A stretch of 64,000 bases of DNA. It comes from Azospirillum sp. TSO22-1. Its GTDB lineage: Bacteria > Pseudomonadota > Alphaproteobacteria > Azospirillales > Azospirillaceae. The position numbers were made by a program, and so were the translations under genes. The stretch's first letter is position 1. Each line of letters starts with the position of its first letter. The stretch is from NCBI RefSeq assembly GCF_003116015.1, contig NZ_LGQZ01000014.1, positions 62,001 through 126,000 on the forward strand, written 5' to 3'. The notes under the pieces are model-generated. The model ran no database searches, was not told the DNA's origin, and saw only the letters and a program-made list of their open reading frames with translations. Shown here one piece after another: positions 17,635 to 31,667 of the stretch.

Positions 17635-19284
17635 TCAGGCTCCAGTTTTCGGCGTGGGCCCGGCTGACCGGCTGCTTTCCATGAGACGCGCCAGCCCGTC
17701 CGGCGTGTCGACGTCGGCCAGTACGCCGTCGCCCTCCACCTGGATTTCGCAGACCTGTTCCGCGTTCTCGCCGATCAGGTGCCTGGCGCCCGTGTCGCCG
17801 CTGACGCGGGCCATGTCGGCGAAGAAGCGGCGGTCCCACAGCACCGGGTTGCCGCGCCGGCCGTGCGCGACCGGTACGCAGATCGCGCGCCCCTCGGTCG
17901 GGTTGTACGCGGCGATCAACCGGTCGAGCACGCCGGAGGCCACCGCCGGCATGTCGCCCAGGCAGACCAGCACGCCGTCCACGTCGGCCGGCAGCGCCGC
18001 CAGACCGACGCGCAGCGAGGTGCTGAGCCCCTCGGCGAAGTCTGGGTTGTGCACGACCGTCACCGGCCGGCCGCCGAGCGCGGCGCGCACCGCGTCGGCC
18101 TGATGCCCGGTGACCACCACCACCGGCCGCGCCGCGGAGGCAAGCACGGCGTCCACCGTGCGGGCGAGCAGCGGCGTGCCGTGCACGTCGGCGAGCAGCT
18201 TGTTGGGGCCGCCCATGCGGCTGGAGCGTCCGGCCGCCAGCACCACCGCGGCGATGCGGGGTGCCCGCGGCGCCTCCGGCACGCCGGCGCGGGGCAGGCC
18301 GCGGCTGGGGATCTCCGCCAGCAGGCCGCCGACGCCCATGCGCATGACGTCCTCCCGCGAGACCGGCACGCCGGCCGCCAGCCGTTGCAGCACCCAGTCG
18401 AAGCCGTTCAGCTTCGGCGAGCGCGCGCAGCCCGGCAGGCCGAGCACGGGAATGCCGTCCAGATTCGCCAGCAGCAGCAGGTTGCCCGGGTCCACCGGCA
18501 TGCCGAAATGCTCCACCACGCCACCGGCCCTTTCAATGGCGCCGGGCAGCACGTCGCGGCGGTCGGTGATGGCCGAGGCGCCGGCGATCAGCAGCAGGTC
18601 GAGGCCAAGCGGTCGCGCTGCCTCGATCAGTGCGGCCAGAGCGGCTTCATCGTGCGGGCAGCGCGCCTCGTGCATCAGGGTGCCGCCCAGGGACTCCAGG
18701 CGCTCGCGGGTGACCGCCACCGTCTTGTCGAGCATCGGCCCCTTGGTGCCGGCCAGCTCGGTCTGCAGCAGCCCGGCGCGCATGGGGCGATAGGGGGCGA
18801 CGCGCAGCGCTGCACCGCCTTCGGCCAACGCGGCCTCGCCCCGCTCGACCGCGGCGCGCGGGGCGGCGAAGGGGATGATCTTGACGGTCGCCACCATCTG
18901 GCCCGGCACGACCTGAGCGAAGGCGGGGAGGGTGGCGATGGTGACGGATTCGTCGGCGAGGTTCACCGCCTCCAGCCGCGCGCGGTCCAGCACCACGAGG
19001 CCGGCGGCCTCGGCGAACAGGTTGACGCGGCCGGTGAAGGCGGCGGCGACGCTCAGGTTTCCGCCGCGCAGCGCCGCGGCGACGCGGGTGGCGGCCTCGT
19101 CCTCACCGACGTCGGAAGCGTCCGGGCGGGCGACGGTGACGGTGGCGAAGCCCGCAGCCTCCAGCGCCGCAACGTCCTCGGCGCTCAGCACCCGGCCCTT
19201 TTTCAGGATCAGGCAGCTCTTGCGCACCGAGTGCACGAGGATCGTGCCGGCCGCTTCAGCGACCGGGACCGGGCCGAAATACAT
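17635..19284 (-). CDS. MoeA-like molybdopterin-binding domain fused to MocA-like nucleotidyltransferase
   Basis: 549 residues. Residues ~1-335 resemble a molybdopterin-binding MoeA/MogA-type region (LLLIAGASAITDRRDVLPG; GIPVLGLPGCARSPK). Residues ~345-549 are a MobA-like NTP transferase with VVLAAGRSSRMGGPNKLL, VTGHQADAV and LGDMPAV motifs. MocA-type enzymes attach CMP to molybdopterin to give the cytosine dinucleotide cofactor used by xanthine-oxidase-family enzymes. The gene is the last clear member of the cox operon, 33 bases after the xdhC-like gene, with a GGGAGGG ribosome site. A role in making MCD cofactor for the CoxL product is inferred from fold and position. Confidence 0.88.
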   Translation of the reverse strand: MYFGPVPVAEAAGTILVHSVRKSCLILKKGRVLSAEDVAALEAAGFATVTVARPDASDVGEDEAATRVAAALRGGNLSVAAAFTGRVNLFAEAAGLVVLDRARLEAVNLADESVTIATLPAFAQVVPGQMVATVKIIPFAAPRAAVERGEAALAEGGAALRVAPYRPMRAGLLQTELAGTKGPMLDKTVAVTRERLESLGGTLMHEARCPHDEAALAALIEAARPLGLDLLLIAGASAITDRRDVLPGAIERAGGVVEHFGMPVDPGNLLLLANLDGIPVLGLPGCARSPKLNGFDWVLQRLAAGVPVSREDVMRMGVGGLLAEIPSRGLPRAGVPEAPRAPRIAAVVLAAGRSSRMGGPNKLLADVHGTPLLARTVDAVLASAARPVVVVTGHQADAVRAALGGRPVTVVHNPDFAEGLSTSLRVGLAALPADVDGVLVCLGDMPAVASGVLDRLIAAYNPTEGRAICVPVAHGRRGNPVLWDRRFFADMARVSGDTGARHLIGENAEQVCEIQVEGDGVLADVDTPDGLARLMESSRSAGPTPKTGA

Positions 19285-19317
19285 GCGCTCCCTCCCGAAA
19301 CGGCGCTCCCCTGATAT

Positions 19318-20037
19318 TTAGAGCGCGTTGCGGCGGGCCGCCACCACCTGGGCGATGATGGAGACCGCGATCTCGGCCGGCGTCTCGGCGCCGATATCGA
19401 GGCCGACGGGGGCGTGGATGCGCTTCAGCTCCGTCTCGCTCAGGCCCTGTTCGCACAGGCGGTCGAGGCGCTTGGCGTGGGTGCGGTTGCTGCCCAGCGA
19501 GCCGACGTAGAAGGCGGGCGAGCGCAGTGCCACCATCAGCGCGGGATCGTCCAGCTTCGCGTCGTGGGTCAGCGTCACCACCGCCGTACGCGCGTCGATG
19601 ACAAGCGCGTCCAACGCCTCGTCGGGCCAGGAATGAACCAGTTCCACGCCGGGGAAGCGCGCCTCGCTGGCAAAGGCGGCGCGCGGATCGACCACGGTCA
19701 CCGCGTAGCCGGCGAGATCGGCCATGCGCGTCAGCAACTGCGCGATGTGGACGGCGCCGACGACGATCAGGCGCAGCGGCGGGTTGTGGGCATGCACGAA
19801 CAGGCGCGGCCCCTCGTCCTCGTAGCCCTCGACGTCGGGAAACTCAACCAGCCCGCTGTGGTCCTGGCGCAAGCGGGCGCGGATCTCGGCGAGGTGGTGG
19901 TCCTCCAGGCCGAAGCCGCCGTGCACCGCGTCATGGAAGACGAGGCTCTGCATGCCGGAGGACAGGTCGGTGACCAGCGCCACCGGCACCTTGTCAGTGC
20001 GCGCCTTCAGCAGGCGCTCCAGGATATCGCGCTTCAT
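19318..20037 (-). CDS. XdhC-family protein, C-terminal (Rossmann) module
   Basis: 239 residues. The start ATG overlaps the stop of the preceding small XdhC-type gene as ATGA. After ~100 residues comes LRLIVVGAVHIAQLLTRMA, a nucleotide-binding Rossmann start. DPRAAFASEARFPG, VTLTHDAKLDDPAL, YVGSLGSNRTHAKR and the C-terminal IGAETPAEIAVSIIAQ motif then follow the XdhC/CoxF family. XdhC proteins bind, sulfurate and insert the molybdenum cofactor into xanthine-oxidase-type enzymes. Here the usual single chain is split into two genes, this being the larger part. Confidence 0.88.
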   Translation of the reverse strand: MKRDILERLLKARTDKVPVALVTDLSSGMQSLVFHDAVHGGFGLEDHHLAEIRARLRQDHSGLVEFPDVEGYEDEGPRLFVHAHNPPLRLIVVGAVHIAQLLTRMADLAGYAVTVVDPRAAFASEARFPGVELVHSWPDEALDALVIDARTAVVTLTHDAKLDDPALMVALRSPAFYVGSLGSNRTHAKRLDRLCEQGLSETELKRIHAPVGLDIGAETPAEIAVSIIAQVVAARRNAL

Positions 20038-20348
20038 TCCACCGCCTCGACGTAGACCTGCACCTTGCCGCCGCAGGCCAGCCCGACCTCCCACGCCATC
20101 TCGTCGGTGACGCCGAAGGAGAGCAGGCGGGGTTCGCTGTCCTCCATGGTCTTCTGCGCCTCGTGGACGACGGCGCCCTCGATGCAGCCGCCGGACACCG
20201 AGCCGGCCATCGCGCCGGCCTCGTCCACCGCCATCGTGCTGCCCACCGGCCGCGGCGATGAGCCCCAGGTCGCCACCACCGTGGCCAGCGCCACCCGGCG
20301 CCCTTCGCCGCGCCAGCGCGCCGCCTGTTCGAGGATGTCGTCGCTCAT
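20034..20348 (-). CDS. XdhC/CoxI-family protein, N-terminal module
   Basis: 104 residues matching the XdhC_CoxI domain: VVATWGSSPRPVGSTMAVD, GSVSGGCIEGAVVHEA, and the closing GLACGGKVQVYVE with the conserved CGG. This is the N-terminal part of XdhC, which matures the molybdenum cofactor of CO dehydrogenase/xanthine dehydrogenase. It is encoded separately and overlaps the next gene by 4 bases, so the two products are probably made together. GAGGAAAC precedes the ATG. Confidence 0.88.
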   Translation of the reverse strand: MSDDILEQAARWRGEGRRVALATVVATWGSSPRPVGSTMAVDEAGAMAGSVSGGCIEGAVVHEAQKTMEDSEPRLLSFGVTDEMAWEVGLACGGKVQVYVEAVE

Positions 20349-20373
20349 GCCCGTTTCCTCAGCCCACTCTTTC

Positions 20374-21603
20374 TCAGGTCATTCCCTTCAACCACGCCCG
20401 CATGCCCTCGTGCCGGCGCGGGCCGGTGTGCTCCAGCGCTCCGGCGAGGTCCGCTAGGCTGTTCAGGTTGTGCACCGGGCGGAAATCGTCGACGTGCGGC
20501 AACAGCGCCCGCACGCCGGAGGACTTCGGCGCGAAGCCTTCCCAGCGCAGCAGCGGGTTCAGCCAGATCAGGCGGCGGCAGCTCTTGTGCAGCCGCTCCG
20601 CCTCCCGGCCCAGCCCCTCGCCGGCGTCGCGGTCGAGCCCGTCGGTGATCAGCAGCACCACCGCCCCCTGGCCGAGCACGCGGCGCGCCCAGACGCGGTT
20701 GAACTCGTGCAGCGTGGCGCCGATCCGGGTTCCGCCGGACCAATCCTGGACGGCTCCCGCCACGGCGTCCAATGCCACGTCCACATCCCTGTGCCGCAGG
20801 TGGCGCGTGACGTGGGTGAGGCGCGTGCCGAAGACGAAGCTGTAGACCCGGTCGCGGTCGTTGGACAGTGCGTGCAGGAAGTGCAGCAGCATACGCGAAT
20901 AGCGGCTCATCGAGCCGGAGATGTCGCACAGCACCACCAGCGGCGGCGGCCGGGTGCGGCGGCGGGAGCGGACCAAGTCGGCCACGTCGCCGCCCTGGCG
21001 CAGCATGCGACGCAGCGTGGCGCGCGGGTCGATGCGCGGGCCGGTGGGGTCCAGGCTGTAGCGGCGGGTCGCCGCCTCGGCGACGGGCAGCGCGATGCGG
21101 ACCATCAGGCGCTTGGCCTCGGCCAGCTCGTCGGCCGACATCTTCTCGAAGTCCTTAGCCTGCAACAGCTCGCGGTCGGAGACGGTGAAGGCGGCGTCGA
21201 CCTGGATCTCGGTCTTTTCGGGTTCTGGTTCCTTTTCCGGGCCGCCGGGGCCGCGCAGGGCGTCGGCGACGCGGCGCGACAGCTCCTTCTGGTCGGGGGA
21301 GGGTGGTGCCCGCATGCCCGGCAGCATCATGCCGATCATGCGCTTCAGCAGGTCGGGGTTGCGCCAGAAGACGTGGAAGGCCTGATCGAACACCGGCCGC
21401 TGGTCGCGCCGGTTCACGAACACCGAATGCAGCGCCCAGTAGAAGTCCCGCCGGTTGCCGAGGCCCACCGCCTCGACCGCTTCCAGGGCTTGCAGCACCT
21501 TGCCCGGTCCGACCGGCAGGCCGGCGGCGCGCAGCGCGCGGGCGAAGTGCATGAGGTTGGCGGCGAGCCGCGCGTCGCCGACCGGGGAGGTGGGGAAGGT
21601 CAT
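20374..21603 (-). CDS. CoxE-like von Willebrand factor A protein
   Basis: 409 residues. The N-terminal half is helical and charged (PGGPEKEPEPEKTEIQVD linker at ~125-140). The C-terminal half is a VWA domain with an intact MIDAS (CDISGSMSRYSR, then GGTRIG, then LLITDGLDRD). In the cox cluster of Oligotropha, CoxD and CoxE act as an AAA+/VWA chaperone pair needed to mature the CuSMo-type active site of CO dehydrogenase. Its ATG overlaps the stop of the AAA+ gene (ATGA), which fits obligate partnership. Confidence 0.9.
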   Translation of the reverse strand: MTFPTSPVGDARLAANLMHFARALRAAGLPVGPGKVLQALEAVEAVGLGNRRDFYWALHSVFVNRRDQRPVFDQAFHVFWRNPDLLKRMIGMMLPGMRAPPSPDQKELSRRVADALRGPGGPEKEPEPEKTEIQVDAAFTVSDRELLQAKDFEKMSADELAEAKRLMVRIALPVAEAATRRYSLDPTGPRIDPRATLRRMLRQGGDVADLVRSRRRTRPPPLVVLCDISGSMSRYSRMLLHFLHALSNDRDRVYSFVFGTRLTHVTRHLRHRDVDVALDAVAGAVQDWSGGTRIGATLHEFNRVWARRVLGQGAVVLLITDGLDRDAGEGLGREAERLHKSCRRLIWLNPLLRWEGFAPKSSGVRALLPHVDDFRPVHNLNSLADLAGALEHTGPRRHEGMRAWLKGMT

Positions 21604-22523
21604 GGCGCGCGGGTGGCGGCCAGCTCGGTCTTCACCTGGGCGAGCAGCCGGGCCGCCTCGCTGCCCTGGATGCGGGCGATGTCGTCCTGGTACTTCAGCA
21701 GCGTGCCGAGCGTGTCGTTGATGACCGAGGGTTCCAGCTCCAGCTGGTTCAGCTCCACCAGCGCCTGCGCCCAGTCCAGCGTCTCGGCCACGCCCGGCGC
21801 CTTGTAGAGGTCCATGGCGCGCAGGCGTTGGACAAAACCGACGACCTGCGCCGCCAGCCGCGCGTCGGCGTTGGGCGCCTTGACGCGCAGGATCTCCCGC
21901 TCGCGCTCGGCCGAAGGGTAGTCGACCCAGTGGTAGAAGCAGCGCCGCTTCAACGCGTCGTGGATCTCGCGCGTGCGGTTGGAGGTGAGGATGACAATGG
22001 GCGGCTCCGGCGCCCTGATGGTGCCGAACTCCGGGATCGTCACCTGGAAATCGGAGAGCACCTCCAGCAGGTACGCCTCGAACGGCTCGTCGGTGCGGTC
22101 CAGCTCGTCGATCAGCAGGACGGGAGGGCCGGCGAGATCGGGCTCCAGCGCCTGGAGCAGTGGGCGCTTGACGAGGAACGCGTCGGAGAACAGGTCGGAG
22201 GCCAGCGCGTCGCGGTCCCGGTCGCCGGCGGCTTCGGCCAGCCGGATCTCCATCATCTGGCGGGCGTAGTTCCACTCGTAGACGGCGGACGCCACGTCCA
22301 GCCCCTCGTAGCATTGCAGCCGCACCAGACGGCGGCCGAGGGTGCGGGAGAGCACCTTGGCGATCTCGGTCTTGCCGGTGCCGGCCTCGCCCTCCAGGAA
22401 CAGCGGGCGCCGGAGCTTGAGCGCGAGGTACAGCGCCGTGGACAGCGCCCGGTCGGCGACGTAGTCGCCGCGGCCCAGCAGATCGAGGGTGGCGTCGACG
22501 GAGGCGGGGAGGGGAGTCGGCAT
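21600..22523 (-). CDS. CoxD-like MoxR-family AAA+ ATPase
   Basis: 307 residues with Walker A GEAGTGKTE, Walker B VLLIDELDR, sensor 1 ILTSNRTREIHDALKRRC and a C-terminal lid. This is a MoxR-type AAA+ ATPase. In cox operons CoxD works with the VWA protein CoxE in metal-cofactor assembly. The start ATG lies in a pyrimidine-rich context with no obvious Shine-Dalgarno. It is separated from coxM by a 127-base inverted-repeat element (22558-22684), so expression relative to coxSLM may be uncoupled. Confidence 0.92.
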   Translation of the reverse strand: MPTPLPASVDATLDLLGRGDYVADRALSTALYLALKLRRPLFLEGEAGTGKTEIAKVLSRTLGRRLVRLQCYEGLDVASAVYEWNYARQMMEIRLAEAAGDRDRDALASDLFSDAFLVKRPLLQALEPDLAGPPVLLIDELDRTDEPFEAYLLEVLSDFQVTIPEFGTIRAPEPPIVILTSNRTREIHDALKRRCFYHWVDYPSAEREREILRVKAPNADARLAAQVVGFVQRLRAMDLYKAPGVAETLDWAQALVELNQLELEPSVINDTLGTLLKYQDDIARIQGSEAARLLAQVKTELAATRAP

Positions 22524-22557
22524 AGGGGGAAGGTAACCGGTGGCGTGAGGAAAACAA

Positions 22558-22684
22558 CCCTCTCCCGCCCCGGGAGAGGGTGGCCGCGCAGCGGCCGGGT
22601 GAGGGTACGGTCAAGGATCCTCGGACGCACCCTCACCCTCCCGCTCTACGAGCGGGCCCCTCCCTCTCCCGGGGCGGGAGAGGG
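22558..22684. repeat. REP-like palindromic intergenic element 1
   Basis: The left end CCCTCTCCCGCCCCGGGAGA and the right end CCCTCTCCCGGGGCGGGAGA (each followed by GGG) are themselves hairpins and mirror each other. Between them lie GGCCGCGCAGCGGCC and GCTCTACGAGC hairpins and a GTGAGGGT/ACCCTCAC pair. The whole 127-base element folds on itself. It sits between coxM and coxD inside the operon. A related element is at 34741-34838. Such elements in GC-rich proteobacteria are non-coding and dispersed; it may stabilise the upstream message or attenuate transcription. Confidence 0.8.
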
Positions 22685-22686
22685 AA

Positions 22687-23481
22687 TTAGGCGCACGCCT
22701 CCACCGCGCGCTTCGCCATCACGGTGACGAGGTGCGCGCGGTACTCCGGGCTAGCGTGGATGTCGCCGTTGAGGCCGTTGGCGCTCACCGCCACGCCGCT
22801 CAGCGCGTCGGCGCGGAAGTCCTTGGCGAGCGCGGCTTCCATGTCCGTCACGCAGAAGACGCTCGGCCCGGCCCCGGTCACCGCGACGCGAACCTCGTTC
22901 CCGAACCGCGCCACGAAGACGCCGACGATGGCGTAGCGGCTGGCCGGGTTGCGGAACTTGGCGTACGCCGCCTTGTCCGGCGCCTGGAAGCGCACGCCGG
23001 TGATCACCTCGCCGGGGTTCAGCGCCGTCTCGAACATGCCAGTGAAGAAGTCGTCGCCGGCGATCTCGCGCAGGTCGGTCTTCACCGTGCCCTTCAGCGC
23101 CACCACCGCGGCAGGGTAGTCGGCCGCCGGGTCGGCGTTGGCGATGGAGCCGCCGAGCGTGCCCAGCGCCCGCACCTGCCGGTCTCCGATGTGCACGGCG
23201 AGGTCGGCGAGCGCCGGGATGCGGCGCTTCACCAGATCGCTGGCCCCCACCTCGGCGTGGCAAGCGAAGGCGCCGATGACCAGGGCGCCGCCATCCTCGC
23301 GGATGCCCTTCAGCTCCGGCACCTTGGACAGGTCGATCAGCTCGGTCGGTCGGGCGAGGCGCTGCTTGAGCGTCGGCAGCAGCGTCTGTCCGCCGGCAAG
23401 GATCTTGCCCTCCTCGGCTTGGCTCAGCAGGGACACCGCTTCCGCCAGCGAGGCCGGGCGGCGGTATTCGAAGGCGTACAT
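22687..23481 (-). CDS. CO dehydrogenase/xanthine dehydrogenase family, FAD-binding medium subunit (CoxM-like)
   Basis: 264 residues with the FAD motifs of the family: AGGQTLLP (~31-38) and [16 protein letters not shown] (~107-122). The subunit passes electrons from the [2Fe-2S] subunit to FAD and on to the acceptor. The N-terminal [19 protein letters not shown] is typical. AGGAGGAGA precedes the ATG. It starts 12 bases after the large-subunit stop, consistent with an S-L-M gene order and a heterotrimer doubled to (SLM)2. Confidence 0.92.
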   Translation of the reverse strand: MYAFEYRRPASLAEAVSLLSQAEEGKILAGGQTLLPTLKQRLARPTELIDLSKVPELKGIREDGGALVIGAFACHAEVGASDLVKRRIPALADLAVHIGDRQVRALGTLGGSIANADPAADYPAAVVALKGTVKTDLREIAGDDFFTGMFETALNPGEVITGVRFQAPDKAAYAKFRNPASRYAIVGVFVARFGNEVRVAVTGAGPSVFCVTDMEAALAKDFRADALSGVAVSANGLNGDIHASPEYRAHLVTVMAKRAVEACA

Positions 23482-23493
23482 GGTTTCTCCTCC

Positions 23494-25884
<2,391 letters not shown>

Positions 25885-25915
25885 CGCACAAGTCCTCCCA
25901 TGAAGCCGTTTGTCG

Positions 25916-26416
<501 letters not shown>

Positions 26417-26494
26417 GCGTGGACTCCCTCCCTTGTGCCTTCTGGCCTTTGTGCAAGGATAGGGTGCCGGCCCCGATCAAGGTCAAGCCACCGT

Positions 26495-26508
26495 ACGGAA
26501 TATACCGT
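26495..26508. promoter_or_regulatory. Inverted repeat between cox and TAXI operons
   Basis: ACGGAATATACCGT (ACGG-N6-CCGT) lies in the 206-base divergent region, 79 bases upstream of coxS and 115 upstream of the TAXI gene. Read on the minus strand it includes TATATT, a possible -10 for the cox operon. It is a candidate operator; the regulator is unknown and no regulator gene lies nearby. Confidence 0.4.
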
Positions 26509-26622
26509 CCCCCCGACTTGTGGTCTTCCCCACTGGCGGAGCGCGTTCGGGCGGGGTACATTCGGGTCCGAACAATCACCGTCGCGAACGACGCGTGCAA
26601 AAAATCGGAGGGAGATACCGCG

Positions 26623-27564
26623 ATGAAGCGTTTCGCTGCCGCGCTCGGAGCCTGTCTGGCCGTCGCCGCCCCGGCGCACGCCGATGAGTTCATCACCGTC
26701 CTGACCGGCGGCACCAGCGGCGTCTACTACCCTCTGGGCGTGGCCTTGAACGGCATCTATTCCAAGGCGATCCCGAGCGCCAAGGTCACCGTGCAGGCGA
26801 CCAAGGCGTCGGTGGAGAACCTGAACCTGCTGCAGGCCGGCCGCGGCGAGATCGCGTTCACGCTGGGCGACTCGCTGTCCGACGCGTGGAAGGGCAACGA
26901 GGAGGCCGGGTTCAAGAGCAAGCTCGGCAAGCTGCGCAACGTCGCCGGCATCTACCCGAACTACATCCAGATCGTGGCGACCAAGGAATCCGGCATCAAG
27001 ACGCTGGCCGACCTGAAGGGCAAGAGCGTGTCGGTCGGCGCGCCGAAGTCCGGCACCGAGCTGAACGCGCGCGCCATCTTCGGCGCCGCCGGGCTGAGCT
27101 ACAAGGACTTCGCAAAGACCGAGTACCTGCCCTTCGCCGAGTCCGTCGACCTGATGAAGAACCGCCAACTCGACGCGACGCTGATTTCCGCCGGTCTCGG
27201 CGTGGCGGCGGTGAAGGACCTGTCCACCTCGCAGGACATCACCGTGGTCGCCGTGCCGGTCGACATCGTGCAGAAGGTCGGCGACCCCGCCTATGTGGCG
27301 GAAACGGTGCCGGCCAACACCTACACCGGCCAGACCGAGGCGGTGCCGACCGCGGCGGTGCGCAACTTCCTCGTCACCCATTCGGGCGTGCCGGACGCCG
27401 CCGTCTACGCCATGACCAAGGCGATGTACGAGAACCTCGACCAGCTCACCGCCGCGCACGTCGCCGCCAAGCAGATCAAGCTGGACGCCGACGCCGTCGC
27501 CTCGCCGGTGCCGCTGCATCCGGGTGCCGAGAAATTCTACAAGGAAAAGGGGTTGCTGAAGTAG
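26623..27564 (+). CDS. TAXI-type TRAP transporter solute-binding protein
   Basis: 313 residues. A signal peptide ([20 protein letters not shown]) is followed by the TAXI start [41 protein letters not shown] then [20 protein letters not shown] are family hallmarks. The protein is periplasmic and delivers its ligand (in characterised cases dicarboxylates such as glutamate or 2-oxoglutarate; here unknown) to the fused permease encoded next. GGAGGGAG precedes the ATG. It is the first gene of a plus-strand operon divergent from the cox operon. Confidence 0.93.
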   Translation: MKRFAAALGACLAVAAPAHADEFITVLTGGTSGVYYPLGVALNGIYSKAIPSAKVTVQATKASVENLNLLQAGRGEIAFTLGDSLSDAWKGNEEAGFKSKLGKLRNVAGIYPNYIQIVATKESGIKTLADLKGKSVSVGAPKSGTELNARAIFGAAGLSYKDFAKTEYLPFAESVDLMKNRQLDATLISAGLGVAAVKDLSTSQDITVVAVPVDIVQKVGDPAYVAETVPANTYTGQTEAVPTAAVRNFLVTHSGVPDAAVYAMTKAMYENLDQLTAAHVAAKQIKLDADAVASPVPLHPGAEKFYKEKGLLK

Positions 27565-27589
27565 GCGCGCCGGGTACGGGGCCTGAGAC

Positions 27590-29682
<2,093 letters not shown>

Positions 29683-29686
<4 letters not shown>

Positions 29687-30060
29687 CCAGTCTGTGTCTG
29701 GCGCTGGCCGGGGCCGCGACGGTCCTGGCCAGCGTTCCGGCCGATCGCTTCACCCTGTCCTGGACCCATTCGGTCGAGCGGACGGAGTGGCGCGAGGAGT
29801 GGCGGATCGCCGATGGCGGGCTGGTTTTAGAAACGGCGTGGGTGAAGGGGGGCGGCGCCGGAGTCGAACCTCCACCGGATGCTCGCGTCGAGGACGGCTG
29901 GATCGTTTGGCATCCGGCGGTGCCGCCACAGCCGCGGGTGGTCCTCGCCGCCTCTCCGCACACCGCCGACCACGGGTTGTGCATTGCCGGCCGATGTCGG
30001 GCGCTGCACGCGTGGACCGGCGCCGCCGACGGGCCGATCGAAATGCGGCCGTGCCCGTAG
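29683..30060 (+). CDS. DUF1850 protein, TAXI-TRAP-associated
   Basis: 125 residues: a short hydrophobic N-terminus (SLCLALAGAATVLASVPA), then the DUF1850 core FTLSWTHSVERTEWREEWRI, LVLETAWVKGGGAGVE and a Trp-rich middle. There is a C-terminal CIAGRC pair of cysteines. DUF1850 proteins are commonly encoded next to TAXI-type TRAP permeases, as here with a 4-base ATGA overlap. They are small secreted or membrane-tethered proteins of unknown function; an accessory role in transport is only inferred from this linkage. Confidence 0.85.
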
Positions 30061-30127
30061 TTTCCGGCTTGGCGCGCGCTATCCCGGGTTCCATACTCGC
30101 ACACCAACGGATTACCCCGATTTCCCA

Positions 30128-31573
30128 ATGACCGCCGCCCTCCGACGCCGCGCCGTTCGTCCCCGCCTGCTGCCGGGACTCGCCTTCCTCGCCACGCTCG
30201 CCCTTCCGGCACTGGCTCTTGCAGCCGAGGTTCCGCACCTCGACGGCCGCGAACTGGGCCCGTTGTGGGTGGTGCCGTTCGTCGGCGTGCTGCTGTCCAT
30301 CGCCGTCCTTCCGCTGGCGGCGCCGGTCATCTGGCACCACCATTTCGGCAAGATCACCGCCGGCTGGACGCTCGCCTTCCTGATCCCGTTCGCCATGCGC
30401 TACGGCCTCGACATGACGGCGGGCGAGGTTCTGCACACGGCGCTGCTGGAGTACATCCCGTTCATCATCCTGCTGACGGCGCTGTTCACGGTGGCCGGCG
30501 GCGTGCGGCTCAAGGGCGCGCTGGTCGGCACACCGCTCGCCAACACGGTTGGGCTGGCGCTGGGCACGGCGCTGGCGAGCGTCATGGGCACCACAGGCGC
30601 CTCGATGCTGCTGATCCGGCCGCTGCTGCGCGCCAACGACCAGCGGCGCTACAAGGTGCACACCGTCGTCTTCTTCATCTTCCTGGTCGCCAACATCGGC
30701 GGCTCGCTGACGCCGCTCGGTGACCCGCCGCTGTTCCTGGGCTTCCTGAAGGGCGTCAGCTTCTTCTGGCCGACCACGCACCTGATCGGGCCGGCAGCGT
30801 TCGCCGCTGCGATCCTGCTGGTGGTCTACTTCGTCACCGATTGGGTCCTCTACGCCCGCGAGGGCGGCAAGGAGCCGCTGACCGAGGAGTTCAAGGAGCC
30901 CCTGGCCATCGAGGGCAAGGTGAACTTCCTGCTGCTCGGCGCCATCGTCGGCGCGGTGCTGCTCAGCGGCGTCTGGCACCCGGGCGGCGGGCTCAACGTG
31001 ATGGGCGTCGTGCTGCCGTGGGAGAGCATCGCCAGCCAAGCGTTGCTGCTGCTCATCACCGGCCTGTCGCTGCACCTGACCGAGGCCGAGAGCCGGCGGA
31101 TGAACGCCTTCACCTGGGGGCCGATGCTCGAGGTGGCGAAGCTGTTCGCCGGCATCTTCCTGACGATGATTCCGGCGCTCGCCATCCTGCGTGCCGGCAC
31201 CGAGGGCTCGCTGGGCGCCATCATCGCCGCAGTAAACCATGACGGCCAGCCGGTACCGGCAGCGTATTTTTGGGCTTCCGGCATCCTGTCGAGCTTCCTC
31301 GACAACGCGCCGACCTACCTGGTGTTCTTCAACACCGCGGGTGGCGATGCCGCGCACCTGATGGGCGAGTGGGCGCTGACGCTGACCGCCATCTCGGCCG
31401 GGTCGGTGTTCATGGGCGCCAACAGCTACATCGGCAACGCACCCAACTTCATGGTCAAGGCCATCGCCGAGGAGCGCGGCGTCAAGATGCCCAGCTTCTT
31501 CGGCTACATGGCGTGGTCGTGCGGCATTCTGGTGCCGTTGTTCGGGCTGATCACCGTGGTGTTCTTCCGGTAG
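30128..31573 (+). CDS. Sodium:proton antiporter, NhaD/citrate-transporter superfamily
   Basis: 481 residues. A hydrophobic, signal-like N-terminus precedes about 12 membrane helices. Motifs include ASVMGTTGASMLLIRPLLRAN, NIGGSLTPLGDPPLFLGF and DNAPTYLVFFNTA, all typical of the ion transporter superfamily members annotated as NhaD-like Na+/H+ antiporters. The ligand is not certain; the GDPPLF motif is shared by several subfamilies, including organic-anion carriers. It is 67 bases after the DUF1850 gene and might share its transcript. Confidence 0.85.
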   Translation: MTAALRRRAVRPRLLPGLAFLATLALPALALAAEVPHLDGRELGPLWVVPFVGVLLSIAVLPLAAPVIWHHHFGKITAGWTLAFLIPFAMRYGLDMTAGEVLHTALLEYIPFIILLTALFTVAGGVRLKGALVGTPLANTVGLALGTALASVMGTTGASMLLIRPLLRANDQRRYKVHTVVFFIFLVANIGGSLTPLGDPPLFLGFLKGVSFFWPTTHLIGPAAFAAAILLVVYFVTDWVLYAREGGKEPLTEEFKEPLAIEGKVNFLLLGAIVGAVLLSGVWHPGGGLNVMGVVLPWESIASQALLLLITGLSLHLTEAESRRMNAFTWGPMLEVAKLFAGIFLTMIPALAILRAGTEGSLGAIIAAVNHDGQPVPAAYFWASGILSSFLDNAPTYLVFFNTAGGDAAHLMGEWALTLTAISAGSVFMGANSYIGNAPNFMVKAIAEERGVKMPSFFGYMAWSCGILVPLFGLITVVFFR

Positions 31574-31667
31574 AGCGCAACCGCCTGAAGGGATCCTTGA
31601 GAGGAGGCGCCGCGTTCAGAGAAACGGCGGAAACCGTCCGTCTCGATCGATTTTGAGGAGGTCTGCG

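Noticed and set aside
29850..29880. T-arm-like GGAGTCGAACCTCC inside the DUF1850 gene, possible tRNA or att remnant
   Set aside because: No acceptor, anticodon or D arm can be drawn, and the sequence is explained by conserved coding residues.
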